Positions 17,783 to 26,281 are shown, numbered from the stretch's first letter. The stretch is 56,165 nt of DNA from Azospirillum sp. TSO35-2 (GCF_003116095.1 NZ_LGRA01000008.1:1048314-1104478); one strand, 5' to 3'. Notes: generated by a model from the sequence alone, not told the origin. Made by a program: numbers and translations.

Positions 17783-17811
17783 ACTATGCATAGTGCTGAA
17801 AAGTTAGTCAA
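17783..17811 (-). promoter_or_regulatory. Sigma-70-type promoter of the phasin gene
   Basis: On the minus strand TTGACT (17811-17806) and CATAGT (17788-17783) are 17 bases apart. The -35 box matches the consensus at five positions and the -10 box at four. Confidence 0.65.
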
Positions 17812-17867
17812 CGCGATTTTTGCAGTGCAGCGTAACCTTGACGGGTTACTGCCAACCGTCAGGCCGG

Positions 17868-18590
17868 TTAAATGGTTGATGCCATGGAGTCTTGCTCCGG
17901 CCGTCGACCACGCCCGCTCCAGCGGCAGAACGTCGCGCCCCAGCGCTCCGCTCGCCGCAATCCATTGTCGAGCGCCGACATGGTGCGCGACAGGTCGGCG
18001 GTGTCGTCGTCGAGGAAGACACGCATGACCCGCGCGTGCACAGCGCCCAGCCCGGCGACCAAAGCCGCCCCACCCCGCTGGTCGGGATCGATCGAGGCGG
18101 CGCGCAGCATCCAGGCCATGGAACGGCCGAAGGCGCAGGTGAAGCCCAGCGCGGTGGCCGGCTCGCCCGGCAGGTCGCGCACCACCGCACGCAAGCCGTC
18201 GCGGAAGGGGCGCAGCGCATCGAAACGCCGCATCATCACGTCGAACAGCCGGTCGCGCGGCGGTTCGGTCAGGTCGACGGCCCCTTCGGCCGCCAGCACG
18301 GTGGCATCGGCGACCCGCGACACCGCGGCGAGCAGGTCGGCCCGCCCGCGATAGCGCTGGTGGAAGCGCGACAGCGGCACGCCCGCCGCGTGCGCGACCT
18401 CCAGCAGGCCGACACGGCGCCAGCCCTTCTCGGCAGCCAGCCGCATCGCCGCCGCCGCCACGCTGCGGTCGAGCGAGTCCGGATCGAACGGATCGGAGCG
18501 GAAGCCGGCGTCTTCGGAGGAGCCGGGGGAGGAACCGGGGGTAGGACCGGGCGACGGGCCTGGGGAAGTCCCGAAGGGCGTATCGGACAT
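17868..18590 (-). CDS. TetR/AcrR-family transcriptional regulator
   Basis: 240 residues. An unusual Pro/Gly/Ser-rich N-terminal stretch (residues 5-26) precedes a TetR-type helix-turn-helix at about 40-85: SLDRSVAAAAMRLAAEKGWRRVGLLEVAHAAGVPLSRFHQRYRGRADLLAAV. The helical C-terminal ligand domain includes RLFDVMMRRFDALRPFRDGLRAV. The ligand and targets are unknown. Its neighbours are the phasin gene downstream (same strand) and ybaK upstream. The ribosome binding site AGGTGG is part of an inverted repeat that could hide it in the mRNA. Confidence 0.82.
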   Translation of the reverse strand: MSDTPFGTSPGPSPGPTPGSSPGSSEDAGFRSDPFDPDSLDRSVAAAAMRLAAEKGWRRVGLLEVAHAAGVPLSRFHQRYRGRADLLAAVSRVADATVLAAEGAVDLTEPPRDRLFDVMMRRFDALRPFRDGLRAVVRDLPGEPATALGFTCAFGRSMAWMLRAASIDPDQRGGAALVAGLGAVHARVMRVFLDDDTADLSRTMSALDNGLRRAERWGATFCRWSGRGRRPEQDSMASTI

Positions 18591-18592
18591 CG

Positions 18593-18632
18593 CACCACCT
18601 CAAGCGACGGAAAACCGCATCATAAGGTGGTG
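18593..18632 (-). promoter_or_regulatory. Inverted repeat that can sequester the ribosome binding site of the TetR-type gene
   Basis: Reading the minus strand, CACCACCT (18632-18625) and AGGTGGTG (18600-18593) are perfectly complementary across 24 bases. The right copy contains the ribosome binding site AGGTGG, seven bases from the ATG at 18590. It could act as an mRNA switch or as a DNA operator. Confidence 0.55.
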
Positions 18633-18682
18633 TGCGCGGGGACGAACGTCACCCGTCGCCACCGATCTTTAAAGGGGCAACC

Positions 18683-19168
18683 TTACGCCTTGCGCACACT
18701 CTCCACCCGGCCGCCGGTCATGCTGACCAGATCGGCGGGGGTCAGGCGGAACACGGCGTTGGGCGTGCCGGCCGCCGCCCAGATCGTCTCCAGCCGCATC
18801 AGATCGTCGTCGATCAGCACCAGCGGCGGCACCGCGTGACCGATCGGGGAGACGCCGCCGATGGCGTAACCGGTCGATTCGCGGACGAACTCGGGGTCGG
18901 CCCGCTCGATCTTCTCGCCGATCAGCCGGCCGACCGCCTTCTCGTCGACCCGGTTGGCGCCGCTGGCGATCACCAGCACCGGCTGGCCCGAGGTCTTGGC
19001 GCGGAAGATCAGCGACTTGGCGATCTGCGCCACCGTGCAGCCGACCGCCGCCGCCGCGTCGTCCGAGGTGCGGGTGCTGCCCTCATGTTCGACGACCCGG
19101 TGGCCGAGGCCGATCGAGTCCAGCAGGGTCTGGACGCGCTGGGCCGACGGGCTGAGCGGCTTGGTCAT
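18683..19168 (-). CDS. YbaK/EbsC-type aminoacyl-tRNA deacylase
   Basis: 161 residues of the YbaK/ProX editing family, free-standing trans-editing enzymes that hydrolyse mischarged tRNAs such as Cys- or Ala-tRNAPro. Seen: GLGHRVVEHEGSTRTSDDAAAAVGCTVAQIAKSLIFR with the conserved Lys of the active site, VLVIASGANRVDEKAV, and GYAIGGVSPIGH, the catalytic glycine/histidine loop. Substrate preference cannot be read from sequence alone. Last gene of a tight operon ybjN-proC-ybaK, starting 7 bases after proC. Confidence 0.88.
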   Translation of the reverse strand: MTKPLSPSAQRVQTLLDSIGLGHRVVEHEGSTRTSDDAAAAVGCTVAQIAKSLIFRAKTSGQPVLVIASGANRVDEKAVGRLIGEKIERADPEFVRESTGYAIGGVSPIGHAVPPLVLIDDDLMRLETIWAAAGTPNAVFRLTPADLVSMTGGRVESVRKA

Positions 19169-19175
19169 CGCGCCC

Positions 19176-19997
19176 TCAGCCGGCCAGTTCGCGCGACCGC
19201 CGGGCGGCGGCGGCGATGGCGGCGGTCATCACCGGCTGCAGCCCGTCGCCGGCCATCAGCACCTCCAGCGCCGCCTGGGTGGTGCCGTTGGGACTGGTCA
19301 CCGCCTTGCGCAGCTCGGCGGCCTCCTGCGGGGAAGCGTCGAGCAGGGCGCCGGCGCCCGACACGGTGGCGCGGGCCAGCCGCATCGCCAGCTCGGCCGG
19401 CAGGCCTGCGGCCTCGCCGGCCTTGGCCATCGCCTCGACCAGGAAGAAGACATAGGCCGGGCCGCTGCCCGACAGCGCGGTAACCGGGTCCAGCAGCCCC
19501 TCGTCCTCGACCCAGGAGACGTCGCCGACCGCGCGCAGCAGCGTGTCGGACAGCGCCCGCTGGTCGGCGGTGACGCGGGCGTTGGCGACGGCGACGGTCA
19601 TGCCGCGGCCGATGGCGGCCGGCGTGTTGGGCATGGAGCGGACGACGACCGCCCCCTCCCCCAGCACCCGCTCGAAATAGGCAATGGTCTTGCCGGCGGC
19701 GATCGACAGGAAGACGGTGCCAGGACGGACCAGCGCGCGATAACCGGGCAGCGCCTCGTCCATCACCTGCGGCTTGACCGCCAGCACGACCACGTCGGGC
19801 ACGAAGCCGGCGGGCAGGTCGTCAGCACCGGTCGCGGCGGCCACCCGCGGGTTGCCGGCCAGCGACTCGGGCAGGCCCATGCGGTCGACCACCACGACGC
19901 GCGAGGCGGTGCCGGCGGCGAGCCAGCCGTCCAGCATGGCGCCGCCCATCTTGCCGCAGCCGATCAGCAGCAGCGACGCACCGGTTTGCACCGTCAT
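19176..19997 (-). CDS. proC: Pyrroline-5-carboxylate reductase
   Basis: 273 residues, catalysing the last step of proline synthesis, reduction of 1-pyrroline-5-carboxylate with NAD(P)H. The N-terminal Rossmann loop is LLLIGCGKMGGAMLDGWL. The central motifs are VVLAVKPQVMDEAL and VVRSMPNTPAAIGRGM. The C-terminal family signature is DPVTALSGSGPAYVFFLVEAM, followed by SPNGTTQAAL. All conserved positions seem present and the length is normal. It starts 5 bases after the YbjN gene stop. Confidence 0.96.
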   Translation of the reverse strand: MTVQTGASLLLIGCGKMGGAMLDGWLAAGTASRVVVVDRMGLPESLAGNPRVAAATGADDLPAGFVPDVVVLAVKPQVMDEALPGYRALVRPGTVFLSIAAGKTIAYFERVLGEGAVVVRSMPNTPAAIGRGMTVAVANARVTADQRALSDTLLRAVGDVSWVEDEGLLDPVTALSGSGPAYVFFLVEAMAKAGEAAGLPAELAMRLARATVSGAGALLDASPQEAAELRKAVTSPNGTTQAALEVLMAGDGLQPVMTAAIAAAARRSRELAG

Positions 19998-20002
19998 CGC
20001 GG

Positions 20003-20506
20003 TCACGCCTCGCCCATGGTGTCGAGAATGGCGGCGGACACCGCCTCGGACGCGGTCTTGCCGCCCCAGATCACGAACTGGAAGGCCGGGTAGAAGCGCT
20101 CGCACTCCGACAAGGCGATCTCCACCAGATCCTCCAGCTGCTCCACCGCGGCGCCGCGGGCGCCGCGCAGCAGCATGGTCTGGCGGAACATCGGCGTGTG
20201 CTCCTCCGAGCAGACGTCGAAATGGCCCAGCCACATGCGGCCGTTCACCTCCGCCAGCAGTTCGGCGACGGCGGTGCGGCGGGCGGCCTGCACCTTCATG
20301 TCGAACTGGCAGGAGAACTGCATCGCGCTGACGTCGGGCTGCCAGACGAAATAGAGCCGGTAATCGCACCAGCGCCCGCCGATCTCGACGACCAGCTCGT
20401 CCTCGCTGGCGCGGTCGAAAGGCCATTCGTTGGCCGTGACGATCTCCTCGACGACGTCGAGCGGATTGTGGGAGGGAGTGGTGGTTTCGACGGCGACGGC
20501 CGACAT
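20003..20506 (-). CDS. YbjN domain-containing protein
   Basis: 167 residues. It matches the alphaproteobacterial YbjN family found next to proC: NPLDVVEEIVTANEWPFDRASEDELVVEIGGRWCDYRLYFVW, MQFSCQFDMKV, EVNGRMWLGHFDV and RQTMLLRGARGAAVEQLEDLVEIALSECERFYPAFQFVIWGG. The fold resembles type III secretion chaperones; the role is unknown. First gene of the ybjN-proC-ybaK operon. The upstream 284 bases hold a 16-bp palindrome (20557-20572) and a 15-bp tandem repeat (20641-20685). Confidence 0.88.
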   Translation of the reverse strand: MSAVAVETTTPSHNPLDVVEEIVTANEWPFDRASEDELVVEIGGRWCDYRLYFVWQPDVSAMQFSCQFDMKVQAARRTAVAELLAEVNGRMWLGHFDVCSEEHTPMFRQTMLLRGARGAAVEQLEDLVEIALSECERFYPAFQFVIWGGKTASEAVSAAILDTMGEA

Positions 20507-20556
20507 ATCAGCGTCCTCCTGTGAAGGCGCAATGGGCGGTACCGTTCACCCGGACA

Positions 20557-20572
20557 CGGAACGCGCGTTCCG
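20557..20572. promoter_or_regulatory. 16-bp perfect palindrome ahead of ybjN-proC
   Basis: CGGAACGC-GCGTTCCG, an uninterrupted perfect dyad 51 bases upstream of the ybjN start. Position and symmetry suit a dimeric regulator, which is inferred. Confidence 0.5.
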
Positions 20573-20640
20573 GGCCAATACCCCGAAGATGATGAAAGGG
20601 ACGCGTCACGACCCGGTGTCCGAAGCCGGTTTGCCAAATC

Positions 20641-20685
20641 CGGCGCCCGTCTGCCCGGCGCCCGTCTGCCCGGCGATCGTCTGCC
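20641..20685. repeat. Three tandem copies of a 15-bp repeat
   Basis: Two identical units CGGCGCCCGTCTGCC followed by CGGCGATCGTCTGCC, lying between ubiK and the ybjN operon. It is outside any supported gene and is a possible length-variable locus. Confidence 0.8.
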
Positions 20686-20790
20686 GGACGGGCGGCATAC
20701 CGCGACGCCGCCGCGGCGGACGGTTTGCACCGGCGCGACGGCGGCTGAATGGACAGGCCGCGGCAGACGGAGCGGTGACGGCCGGCTGGG

Positions 20791-21153
20791 TCAGGACCCC
20801 GATCCGGCGCCGGCGTCCTTGGCCGGCTCCTCCACCGCCACCGGCAGACCGGGCTCCTCCACCGGGACCGGCGCACGGGCGGCGGTCAGCGGCGTGGCGG
20901 CGGTCAGCGACGCAACGGTGGCCTCCAGCGCGGCGAGCCGTTCGGCCATCGCCTCCTGGTCGGTGCGTGCCTTGGCGGCCATGGCAAGCACCGCCTCGTG
21001 CTCTTCGCGGCTGACCACGTCCATCCGCGATAGCACGCGTTCGAGCTGGGCGCGCAACTGGCCCTCGGCCTCTTCACGCAAGGACGAAAAGGCGCCGAGC
21101 GCGCCACCCGCCACACGGGCGAGATCGTCCAAAATCTTGTTGTCCACCTGCAT
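20791..21153 (-). CDS. ubiK: Accessory factor UbiK family protein
   Basis: 120 residues of the BMFP/UbiK (DUF526) family, small coiled-coil proteins that help assemble the ubiquinone biosynthetic complex in proteobacteria. The body MQVDNKILDDLARVAGGALGAFSSLREEAEGQLRAQLERVLSRMDVVSREEHEAVLAMAAKAR is typical; a second short coiled coil (MAERLAALEATVASL) and a Pro/Glu-rich variable tail follow. The start lies 127 bases after the AsmA gene on the same strand. Confidence 0.9.
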   Translation of the reverse strand: MQVDNKILDDLARVAGGALGAFSSLREEAEGQLRAQLERVLSRMDVVSREEHEAVLAMAAKARTDQEAMAERLAALEATVASLTAATPLTAARAPVPVEEPGLPVAVEEPAKDAGAGSGS

Positions 21154-21280
21154 CGGCTCTAACTTCCGGTTACCGTCCGTTCATTATGGCTGCCGGACGC
21201 CGGGACTTCAACGCCCTTGGCCGATTCTCCCCACACCGGCGCGTGCAGCCGTGGCATGCGGCGCACGGGCGGGCGGTCCG

Positions 21281-24200
21281 TCACGGCTTTGCCGGGGCCG
21301 GGTTCGCCGCCCCCGGGCTGGAACCCGATCCGAAGCGCTCCTTCAGCGCCTGGAGGTCCAGCGTCTGGTTCGGCGTGGCCCAGGGACCGGCGATGCGCAG
21401 GGTCAGCGGCGGCAGGTCGTTGTCGGCCTTCACCCGCAGCACCAGCCCCAGATCGACCCGTTCGTCGGGCAGGGACACGGTGCCGCTCAGGGTGCCGTCG
21501 GCCGGTCCGGTGGTCAGGCGGGCGTCGTCGGTGCGGATCACCCCCCGCTCGATCGTGAAGCGGGCGTCCAGCCGTTCCAGCTTGGTTTCACCACCCTGGA
21601 GGGCACCGGCGACCGCGCCCAGCACGTCCTGCGTCCGCTCCACCCCGGCCATGCGGTTGCGCAGCGCCGTCAGATCGACGCCGCGCAGCACCCCGCCGTC
21701 GGCCACCGCCCGGCCGCGGCCGCTCAGGCTGCGCAGCAGCGCCTCGCCCCGGCCGCTGGCGGACAGCGCGGCATCGATGTCGACGGTCCCACCACTCAGG
21801 CCCAGCCCGGTGGCGCCGGACAGCGCCGGCCCCAGCGCCGCCTTGATGACGGTGATGTCGGCGTCGAGCTTCGGCGCCTGCCCCGGCGCGGTCGCCAGCC
21901 GGCCGCTGAGACCGATCTGGCCGCCCTGCCATTCGCCGTCCAACTGCTCCAGCGTGGCGATGCCGTCGGCGAGCGTCGCCCGCAAGGCCGGCTGAACGAT
22001 GCGCTGCCCGCCCAGCGTCAGCGAGGTGGAGGTCAGCGCCAGCCGCCCGTCCGCCCCGCGCAGCCAGCCGAGGTCGCCCAGCACGTCCTCGGCCGGGTCG
22101 GCCGCCGACGCGACGCCACCCGACGCGGCGTTCCGGCCGGCGCCGTCCCCCACCAGCGGGGCGGAGCGCAGCCGGTCGAGGTCGAGGTCACCGGTCTGGA
22201 GGTCGGCCTGGAAGGCCGGCCGCGCCGGCTTGCGGTCGAGCACCAGCTTGCCGCGCACCGGCACGCCGGCGACCAGCCCCTGGATGTTGCCGAGCGTCGG
22301 CGCCATGACGCTGCCGCCCAATTCGCCATAGAGGTCGAGCGGCCCCAGGGCACGGGCCAGCCCACGGTCGGTGAACAGGGCGGCGATCCGCCCCAGCTCC
22401 GGCTGGGTCGCCCGCAGCTTGAGGTCGGCGGTCGGGTTGCGGTCCAACCCCAGGATGGCGCCGCCGGCGTCCAGGGTGCCGCCGAGCAGGCCGGCCGACG
22501 CTTCCACCGCCATCCGCTCGCCGTCGCCGGCCAGCCGCGCCTTGGCCGTCACCGCCCCCAGCCGCTCCGGCGCCGGCAGGCCGGGCGGCCAGGAGACGGC
22601 GCGCGGCAGACCGCCCAGCGACTCGGCGTCCGCCGTCAGGGCAAGGTTGACCCCACGCAGCGGCGACAGGCTGGCGATCTGCCCGTCGATCCGCGCGCTG
22701 AGCCCGACCAGATCCTCCACCTTCGCCTCGCGCACCGTCAGGGCGCCGCCGGCGACGGTCGCGTCCAGGCGAAGCCCCTGGATCGGCAGGCCACCCACCG
22801 TCAACTGTCCGACCCGCAGGTCGAGGTTGGCGTCGGCAAGGCCGAGCAGGCGCTGGGGCAGCAGGTCGGCGGCGGCCGGCTGGGCCGTGGCCGGACGCGC
22901 CGTCGAAGCCGATGGCGATGACGGCTGCTCGGCCGGACCGGCGACCGGCAGGTAGCCGTCCAGGTTCAGGCGGTCGAGTTCGAGACGGGCGCCGAAGGCC
23001 GGACGCCCCCGGTCGACGTAGGCGACGGCGCCGGTCAGGCGGCTGCTGTCGACGCGGAAATCCAGGCCGGACATCTCGAACCGGTCGGCGTGCCCCTGCA
23101 GCCGGGCGGACAGCGAGGCGCGGCGCAGCCGGTCGGCCGGCACGCCGCGGATGTCCAGCTTCGCCCAGTCGAGCAGCGCCCGCAGATTGTCGGCGTTGGC
23201 CTCCATCCGCAGGTCGAGCGTCGGCTGGCCACCCGGGGTGGTCACCTCGCCCGCCGCGACGATGTCCGATCCGCCGGGCAGCAGCGCGCTGACCCGGTCG
23301 ATGTTCAGCCGTCCGGCGGACAGGCTGGCCTCGATGCGGCCCTGGCGCACCACGCCGCCGTTGTAGGTCAGCCCGTCGACGGCGACGTCCAGCTTCGCCT
23401 CCATCCCCGCCGGCAACGCCAGCACGGCGGAGCGCAAGGCGGAGCCGGTCCCCGCCGCCGGTGCGGCCGGCGCCACCGCCGCGCCGCGCCCGCTGCCGGC
23501 CGGCGACGCGCCGCGCGACAGCCAGGAATCGAGGTCGAGGCGATTGATCGCCAGCGTCAGGTCGGTGCGCGGCGCCTCGCGCTTGGCCGGGTCACCCGAC
23601 CGGAAGGTGGCGGAGCCGGTGGCGCGGGTGTCGCCCAACTGCGCTTCGAGGCTGGAGAAGGTGGCGAGGCTGGTCCCCGCCTCCACCGTCGCCCGCAAAT
23701 TGTAGGGCTGGGCCAGCGCCGCCGGCATGCCGCTGTCCAGCAGCTTGGCGAAGTCGCTGCCCTCCGCCCGCAGGTCGCCCTGCGCCTTCAGCGCGGCGCC
23801 GCCGGTGAGGATGCCGGCGAAGCGCAGCGTGGCGTCGGTGTGCTGCATCGACAGGGTGGCGCGGACCGGCACCGCCGCCCCCTCGGTGAAGCGGCCGGCC
23901 GTCGCCTCGCCGTGCAGCGGCAGGCCGCGCAGGCTGAAATCCCCTTGGAACTGGAAGGGACCGGTCAGGCTGCCGGCGGCGATGCGGGCGGTCAGCCCCT
24001 CCACCGTCTCGACCCGGCCGTTGCGGTCGTCGCGGTAGATGACGGTGCCCTGGTCGATCAGCACCTGATCGAAGCTGACGGCCGACACCAGCCCCTCGGC
24101 GGCGGCCAGCCCGTCCTTTCCCTGGGCGGCGCCGGTCGCCAGATCCCAGTTGATGCGGCCGTCCTTCAGCACCTCGACCACGAAGGTCGGTTCGACCAGC

Positions 24201-24520
24201 GCGATGCTTTCCACCTGGATGCGGCCGCCCAGCAGCGGGCCGAGCGCCACGCGGGCGTCGAGCTTCTTCAGCCGGACCATGTCGGCCTCGGCGGCACCGG
24301 ACGCGTTGGCCAGCCGGGCGTCGCGCACCGTCAGCGCCGGCGACGGCAGCAGCGTGAAGCCGACGTTGCCGCGCAGTTCCACCGTGCGGCCGGTCGCCGC
24401 CGATACCCGCTCGGCGATGGCGCCCTTGTAGGCGTTCCAGTCGATGAGGCTCGGCGCCGCAAGAAGGAGGCCGGCCAGCACCACCAGTCCGGCCAGAGCA
24501 GCGATCAGGATCTTCTTCAC
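21281..24520 (-). CDS. AsmA family protein
   Basis: 1079 residues. An N-terminal membrane anchor (VKKILIAALAGLVVLAGLLLAAPSLIDW) is followed by the AsmA N-domain (AIAERVSAATGRTVELRGNVGFTLLPSPALTVRDARLAN). Then comes a very long periplasmic beta-rich repeat region and an AsmA C-terminal region with LSLRGRAVADGGVLRGVDL-like and LRVKADNDLPPLTLRIAGPWATP sequences. AsmA-like proteins form periplasmic bridges and are linked to phospholipid transport to the outer membrane. I chose the GTG at 24520, ten bases after AAGG; a further GTG at 24577 is possible. Several low-complexity Ala/Gly/Pro linkers occur around residues 345-360 and 525-540. Confidence 0.9.
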   Translation of the reverse strand: MKKILIAALAGLVVLAGLLLAAPSLIDWNAYKGAIAERVSAATGRTVELRGNVGFTLLPSPALTVRDARLANASGAAEADMVRLKKLDARVALGPLLGGRIQVESIALVEPTFVVEVLKDGRINWDLATGAAQGKDGLAAAEGLVSAVSFDQVLIDQGTVIYRDDRNGRVETVEGLTARIAAGSLTGPFQFQGDFSLRGLPLHGEATAGRFTEGAAVPVRATLSMQHTDATLRFAGILTGGAALKAQGDLRAEGSDFAKLLDSGMPAALAQPYNLRATVEAGTSLATFSSLEAQLGDTRATGSATFRSGDPAKREAPRTDLTLAINRLDLDSWLSRGASPAGSGRGAAVAPAAPAAGTGSALRSAVLALPAGMEAKLDVAVDGLTYNGGVVRQGRIEASLSAGRLNIDRVSALLPGGSDIVAAGEVTTPGGQPTLDLRMEANADNLRALLDWAKLDIRGVPADRLRRASLSARLQGHADRFEMSGLDFRVDSSRLTGAVAYVDRGRPAFGARLELDRLNLDGYLPVAGPAEQPSSPSASTARPATAQPAAADLLPQRLLGLADANLDLRVGQLTVGGLPIQGLRLDATVAGGALTVREAKVEDLVGLSARIDGQIASLSPLRGVNLALTADAESLGGLPRAVSWPPGLPAPERLGAVTAKARLAGDGERMAVEASAGLLGGTLDAGGAILGLDRNPTADLKLRATQPELGRIAALFTDRGLARALGPLDLYGELGGSVMAPTLGNIQGLVAGVPVRGKLVLDRKPARPAFQADLQTGDLDLDRLRSAPLVGDGAGRNAASGGVASAADPAEDVLGDLGWLRGADGRLALTSTSLTLGGQRIVQPALRATLADGIATLEQLDGEWQGGQIGLSGRLATAPGQAPKLDADITVIKAALGPALSGATGLGLSGGTVDIDAALSASGRGEALLRSLSGRGRAVADGGVLRGVDLTALRNRMAGVERTQDVLGAVAGALQGGETKLERLDARFTIERGVIRTDDARLTTGPADGTLSGTVSLPDERVDLGLVLRVKADNDLPPLTLRIAGPWATPNQTLDLQALKERFGSGSSPGAANPAPAKP

Positions 24521-24826
24521 CGGGTGTCCGCCTTCTGTGCGATCGGCCTTGTCGTCGGCCGCGCCCCTTATTCCCACGTCGTTGCCATCGCCCGCGCCCG
24601 CCTCCGTCCCCCCTTGCAGGGCGGCGGGCGGCGCGGTCCTCCTTCGGTGCCAACCATCTTCCGGCCGAAGCCGTCCTTCGGTAAGCTAGCGCCGGCAGAA
24701 GAAACAAGCAATTTGGGCAATCCCACGGCCAAGTTACGGCCGACCCCAAATTTTTCCGTCGCGCCCGTCCGCCGAGCGGGGCCGGCGGCGCGCAAATCCG
24801 CCAGAACCGTCACCGGAGACCGTGCC

Positions 24827-25009
24827 ATGGGCGACGTGGTCAACCTCAACCGCTTTCGCAAGAACCGCGACCGCGCCGACCGTGCCAAGGAGGCCGAGGC
24901 GAATCGGGTCCGATTCGGCCGGACCAAGGCGGAAAAGGACCGCGACCGGATGGAGGCCGAGCGGCGCGCTCAGACTTTGGAAGGAAAAAAGCTGGACGAT
25001 CCGTCATAG
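24827..25009 (+). CDS. DUF4169 family small protein
   Basis: 60 residues, highly charged: MGDVVNLNRFRKNRDRADRA followed by EANRVRFGRTKAEKDRDRMEAERRAQTLEGKKLD. This is the DUF4169 signature, a short alphaproteobacterial family of unknown function with NLxRxRKxRxR near the start and RxxFGRTKAEK. CGGAG lies about ten bases upstream. The function is not known. Confidence 0.88.
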   Translation: MGDVVNLNRFRKNRDRADRAKEAEANRVRFGRTKAEKDRDRMEAERRAQTLEGKKLDDPS

Positions 25010-25078
25010 CCGATTCGGCCGAGTCCGCGGCAAAGACCAAGCTGGGTGGTCAGAATAACCGCTCGCGGAATGTTACTA

Positions 25079-25090
25079 TTGGGTACCCAA
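25079..25090. promoter_or_regulatory. 12-bp perfect palindrome upstream of the DUF2189 gene
   Basis: TTGGGTACCCAA lies in an AT-richer stretch about 95 bases before the DUF2189 start. A possible operator; no matching family is known to me. Confidence 0.35.
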
Positions 25091-25185
25091 ACAGTTCTCT
25101 ATTGCGACTATCGGCCCGGCTGTGGGACAGTGCGCTCATGAGCGCCGTCAGGCGCGCGTCCACGCCTTGGGGGAGAGTCGTCATC

Positions 25186-25998
25186 ATGGTCGACATGACG
25201 TCGTTTCGCGGACCGGCCCACCAGCCCGAACAGCAGGCCCACGCCTACCTCCCCCCGATCCGCGCGGTCGAGGTCGACCGGCCCTGGGTGTGGCTGTCGG
25301 CGGCGTGGCGGGACATGATGGCGGCGCCGCTGATCAGCTTCGGCTACGGCGCGCTGGCGGTGATCTCCAGCCTCGTCCTGGTGGTTGGGCTGGCGAGCTA
25401 CGACATGGAGTATCTGCTGCTGCCGATGGCGGCGGGCTTCATGCTGATCGGCCCGCTGCTGGCCGTCGGTCTGTACGAGAGCAGCCGGTTGCTGGAGTTG
25501 GGCGAACGCCCGACCCTGGGCAAGGTCGTCGCTGCCTACCAGCGCAACGGCGTGCAGATCGCCGGGATCGGGCTGGTGCTGATGCTGGCGCTGCTGGCCT
25601 GGATCCGCGTCGCCTTCCTGATCTTCGCACTGTTCTTCTCCGGTTCGCCGCCGTCGCTGGACCAGCTGGTCGACCGCATCTTCTTCTCGGCCGAGACCAT
25701 TCCCTTCCTGTTGACCGGCACGCTGTTCGGCGGGGTGATCGCCGCGGCGGTGTTCTCCATCGCGGTGGTGTCGGTCCCGATGCTGCTCGACCGCGACACC
25801 GACGTCTTCACCGCGATGGCGACCAGCGTCGCCGTGGTGCGTGAAAACATCCGGCCGATGATCGGCTGGGCCTTCCTGGTCGCCCTGTTCACCAGCGCCG
25901 GGATGGTCACCGGTTTCCTGGGGCTGGGGCTGGCGCTGCCGCTGATCGGCCACGCCTCCTGGCACTGCTACCGCGATCTGGTGGGCGGCAGCCGCTGA
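25186..25998 (+). CDS. DUF2189 family integral membrane protein
   Basis: 270 residues with about six hydrophobic segments. The N-terminal region PPIRAVEVDRPWVWLSAAWRDMMAAPLISFGYGALAVI is the DUF2189 motif, and further segments include LLLPMAAGFMLIGPLLAVGLYESSRLLELG and the C-terminal LALPLIGHASWHCYRDLV. Family function is unknown; it appears near respiratory or stress genes in alphaproteobacteria. I chose the ATG at 25186, ten bases after GGGAG; ATGs at 25138 or 25195 are alternatives. A terminator hairpin follows at 26024-26057. Confidence 0.85.
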   Translation: MVDMTSFRGPAHQPEQQAHAYLPPIRAVEVDRPWVWLSAAWRDMMAAPLISFGYGALAVISSLVLVVGLASYDMEYLLLPMAAGFMLIGPLLAVGLYESSRLLELGERPTLGKVVAAYQRNGVQIAGIGLVLMLALLAWIRVAFLIFALFFSGSPPSLDQLVDRIFFSAETIPFLLTGTLFGGVIAAAVFSIAVVSVPMLLDRDTDVFTAMATSVAVVRENIRPMIGWAFLVALFTSAGMVTGFLGLGLALPLIGHASWHCYRDLVGGSR

Positions 25999-26023
25999 CC
26001 GCACCGCCGGCGGTTCCTGGAAC

Positions 26024-26057
26024 AAGGCCCTTTCCTCCGGCGGGGAAAGGGCCTTTT
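26024..26057. terminator. Bidirectional terminator between the DUF2189 and DUF1192 genes
   Basis: AAGGCCCTTTCC (26024-26035) pairs with GGAAAGGGCCTT (26044-26055), a 12-base-pair stem with an eight-base loop, ending in TTTT on the plus strand. It can serve both convergent genes. Confidence 0.88.
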
Positions 26058-26083
26058 CCATTTTGACCGGTCTTCGCGCGCGG

Positions 26084-26281
26084 TCAGCCCTTCCGGAAGA
26101 AGGCCTCGGCCGCCGATTTCTGCGCCTCCTTGGCGGCGATGGCGGCGCGGGCGCGGTCGATCTCCGCCTCCAGCGAGGCGATGTAGGCCTGCAGTTCGGC
26201 CACGCCCAGCACGCCGAGATCCTTCGGCGCCGGCTTGGCCTTGCGCGGCTCCAGATCCTCGAAACGCTCGTCAATGCTCAT
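26084..26281 (-). CDS. DUF1192 family small protein
   Basis: 65 residues: MSIDERFEDLEPRKAKPAPK, then LGVLGVAELQAYIASLEAEIDRARAAIAAKEAQKSAAEAFFRK. The motif of ELxxYIxxLxxEIxR followed by AxKxxxxxAAxxFFK is that of DUF1192, a tiny coiled-coil alphaproteobacterial family of unknown function. It is divergent from the quinone oxidoreductase gene, as is common in this group. Confidence 0.88.
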   Translation of the reverse strand: MSIDERFEDLEPRKAKPAPKDLGVLGVAELQAYIASLEAEIDRARAAIAAKEAQKSAAEAFFRKG

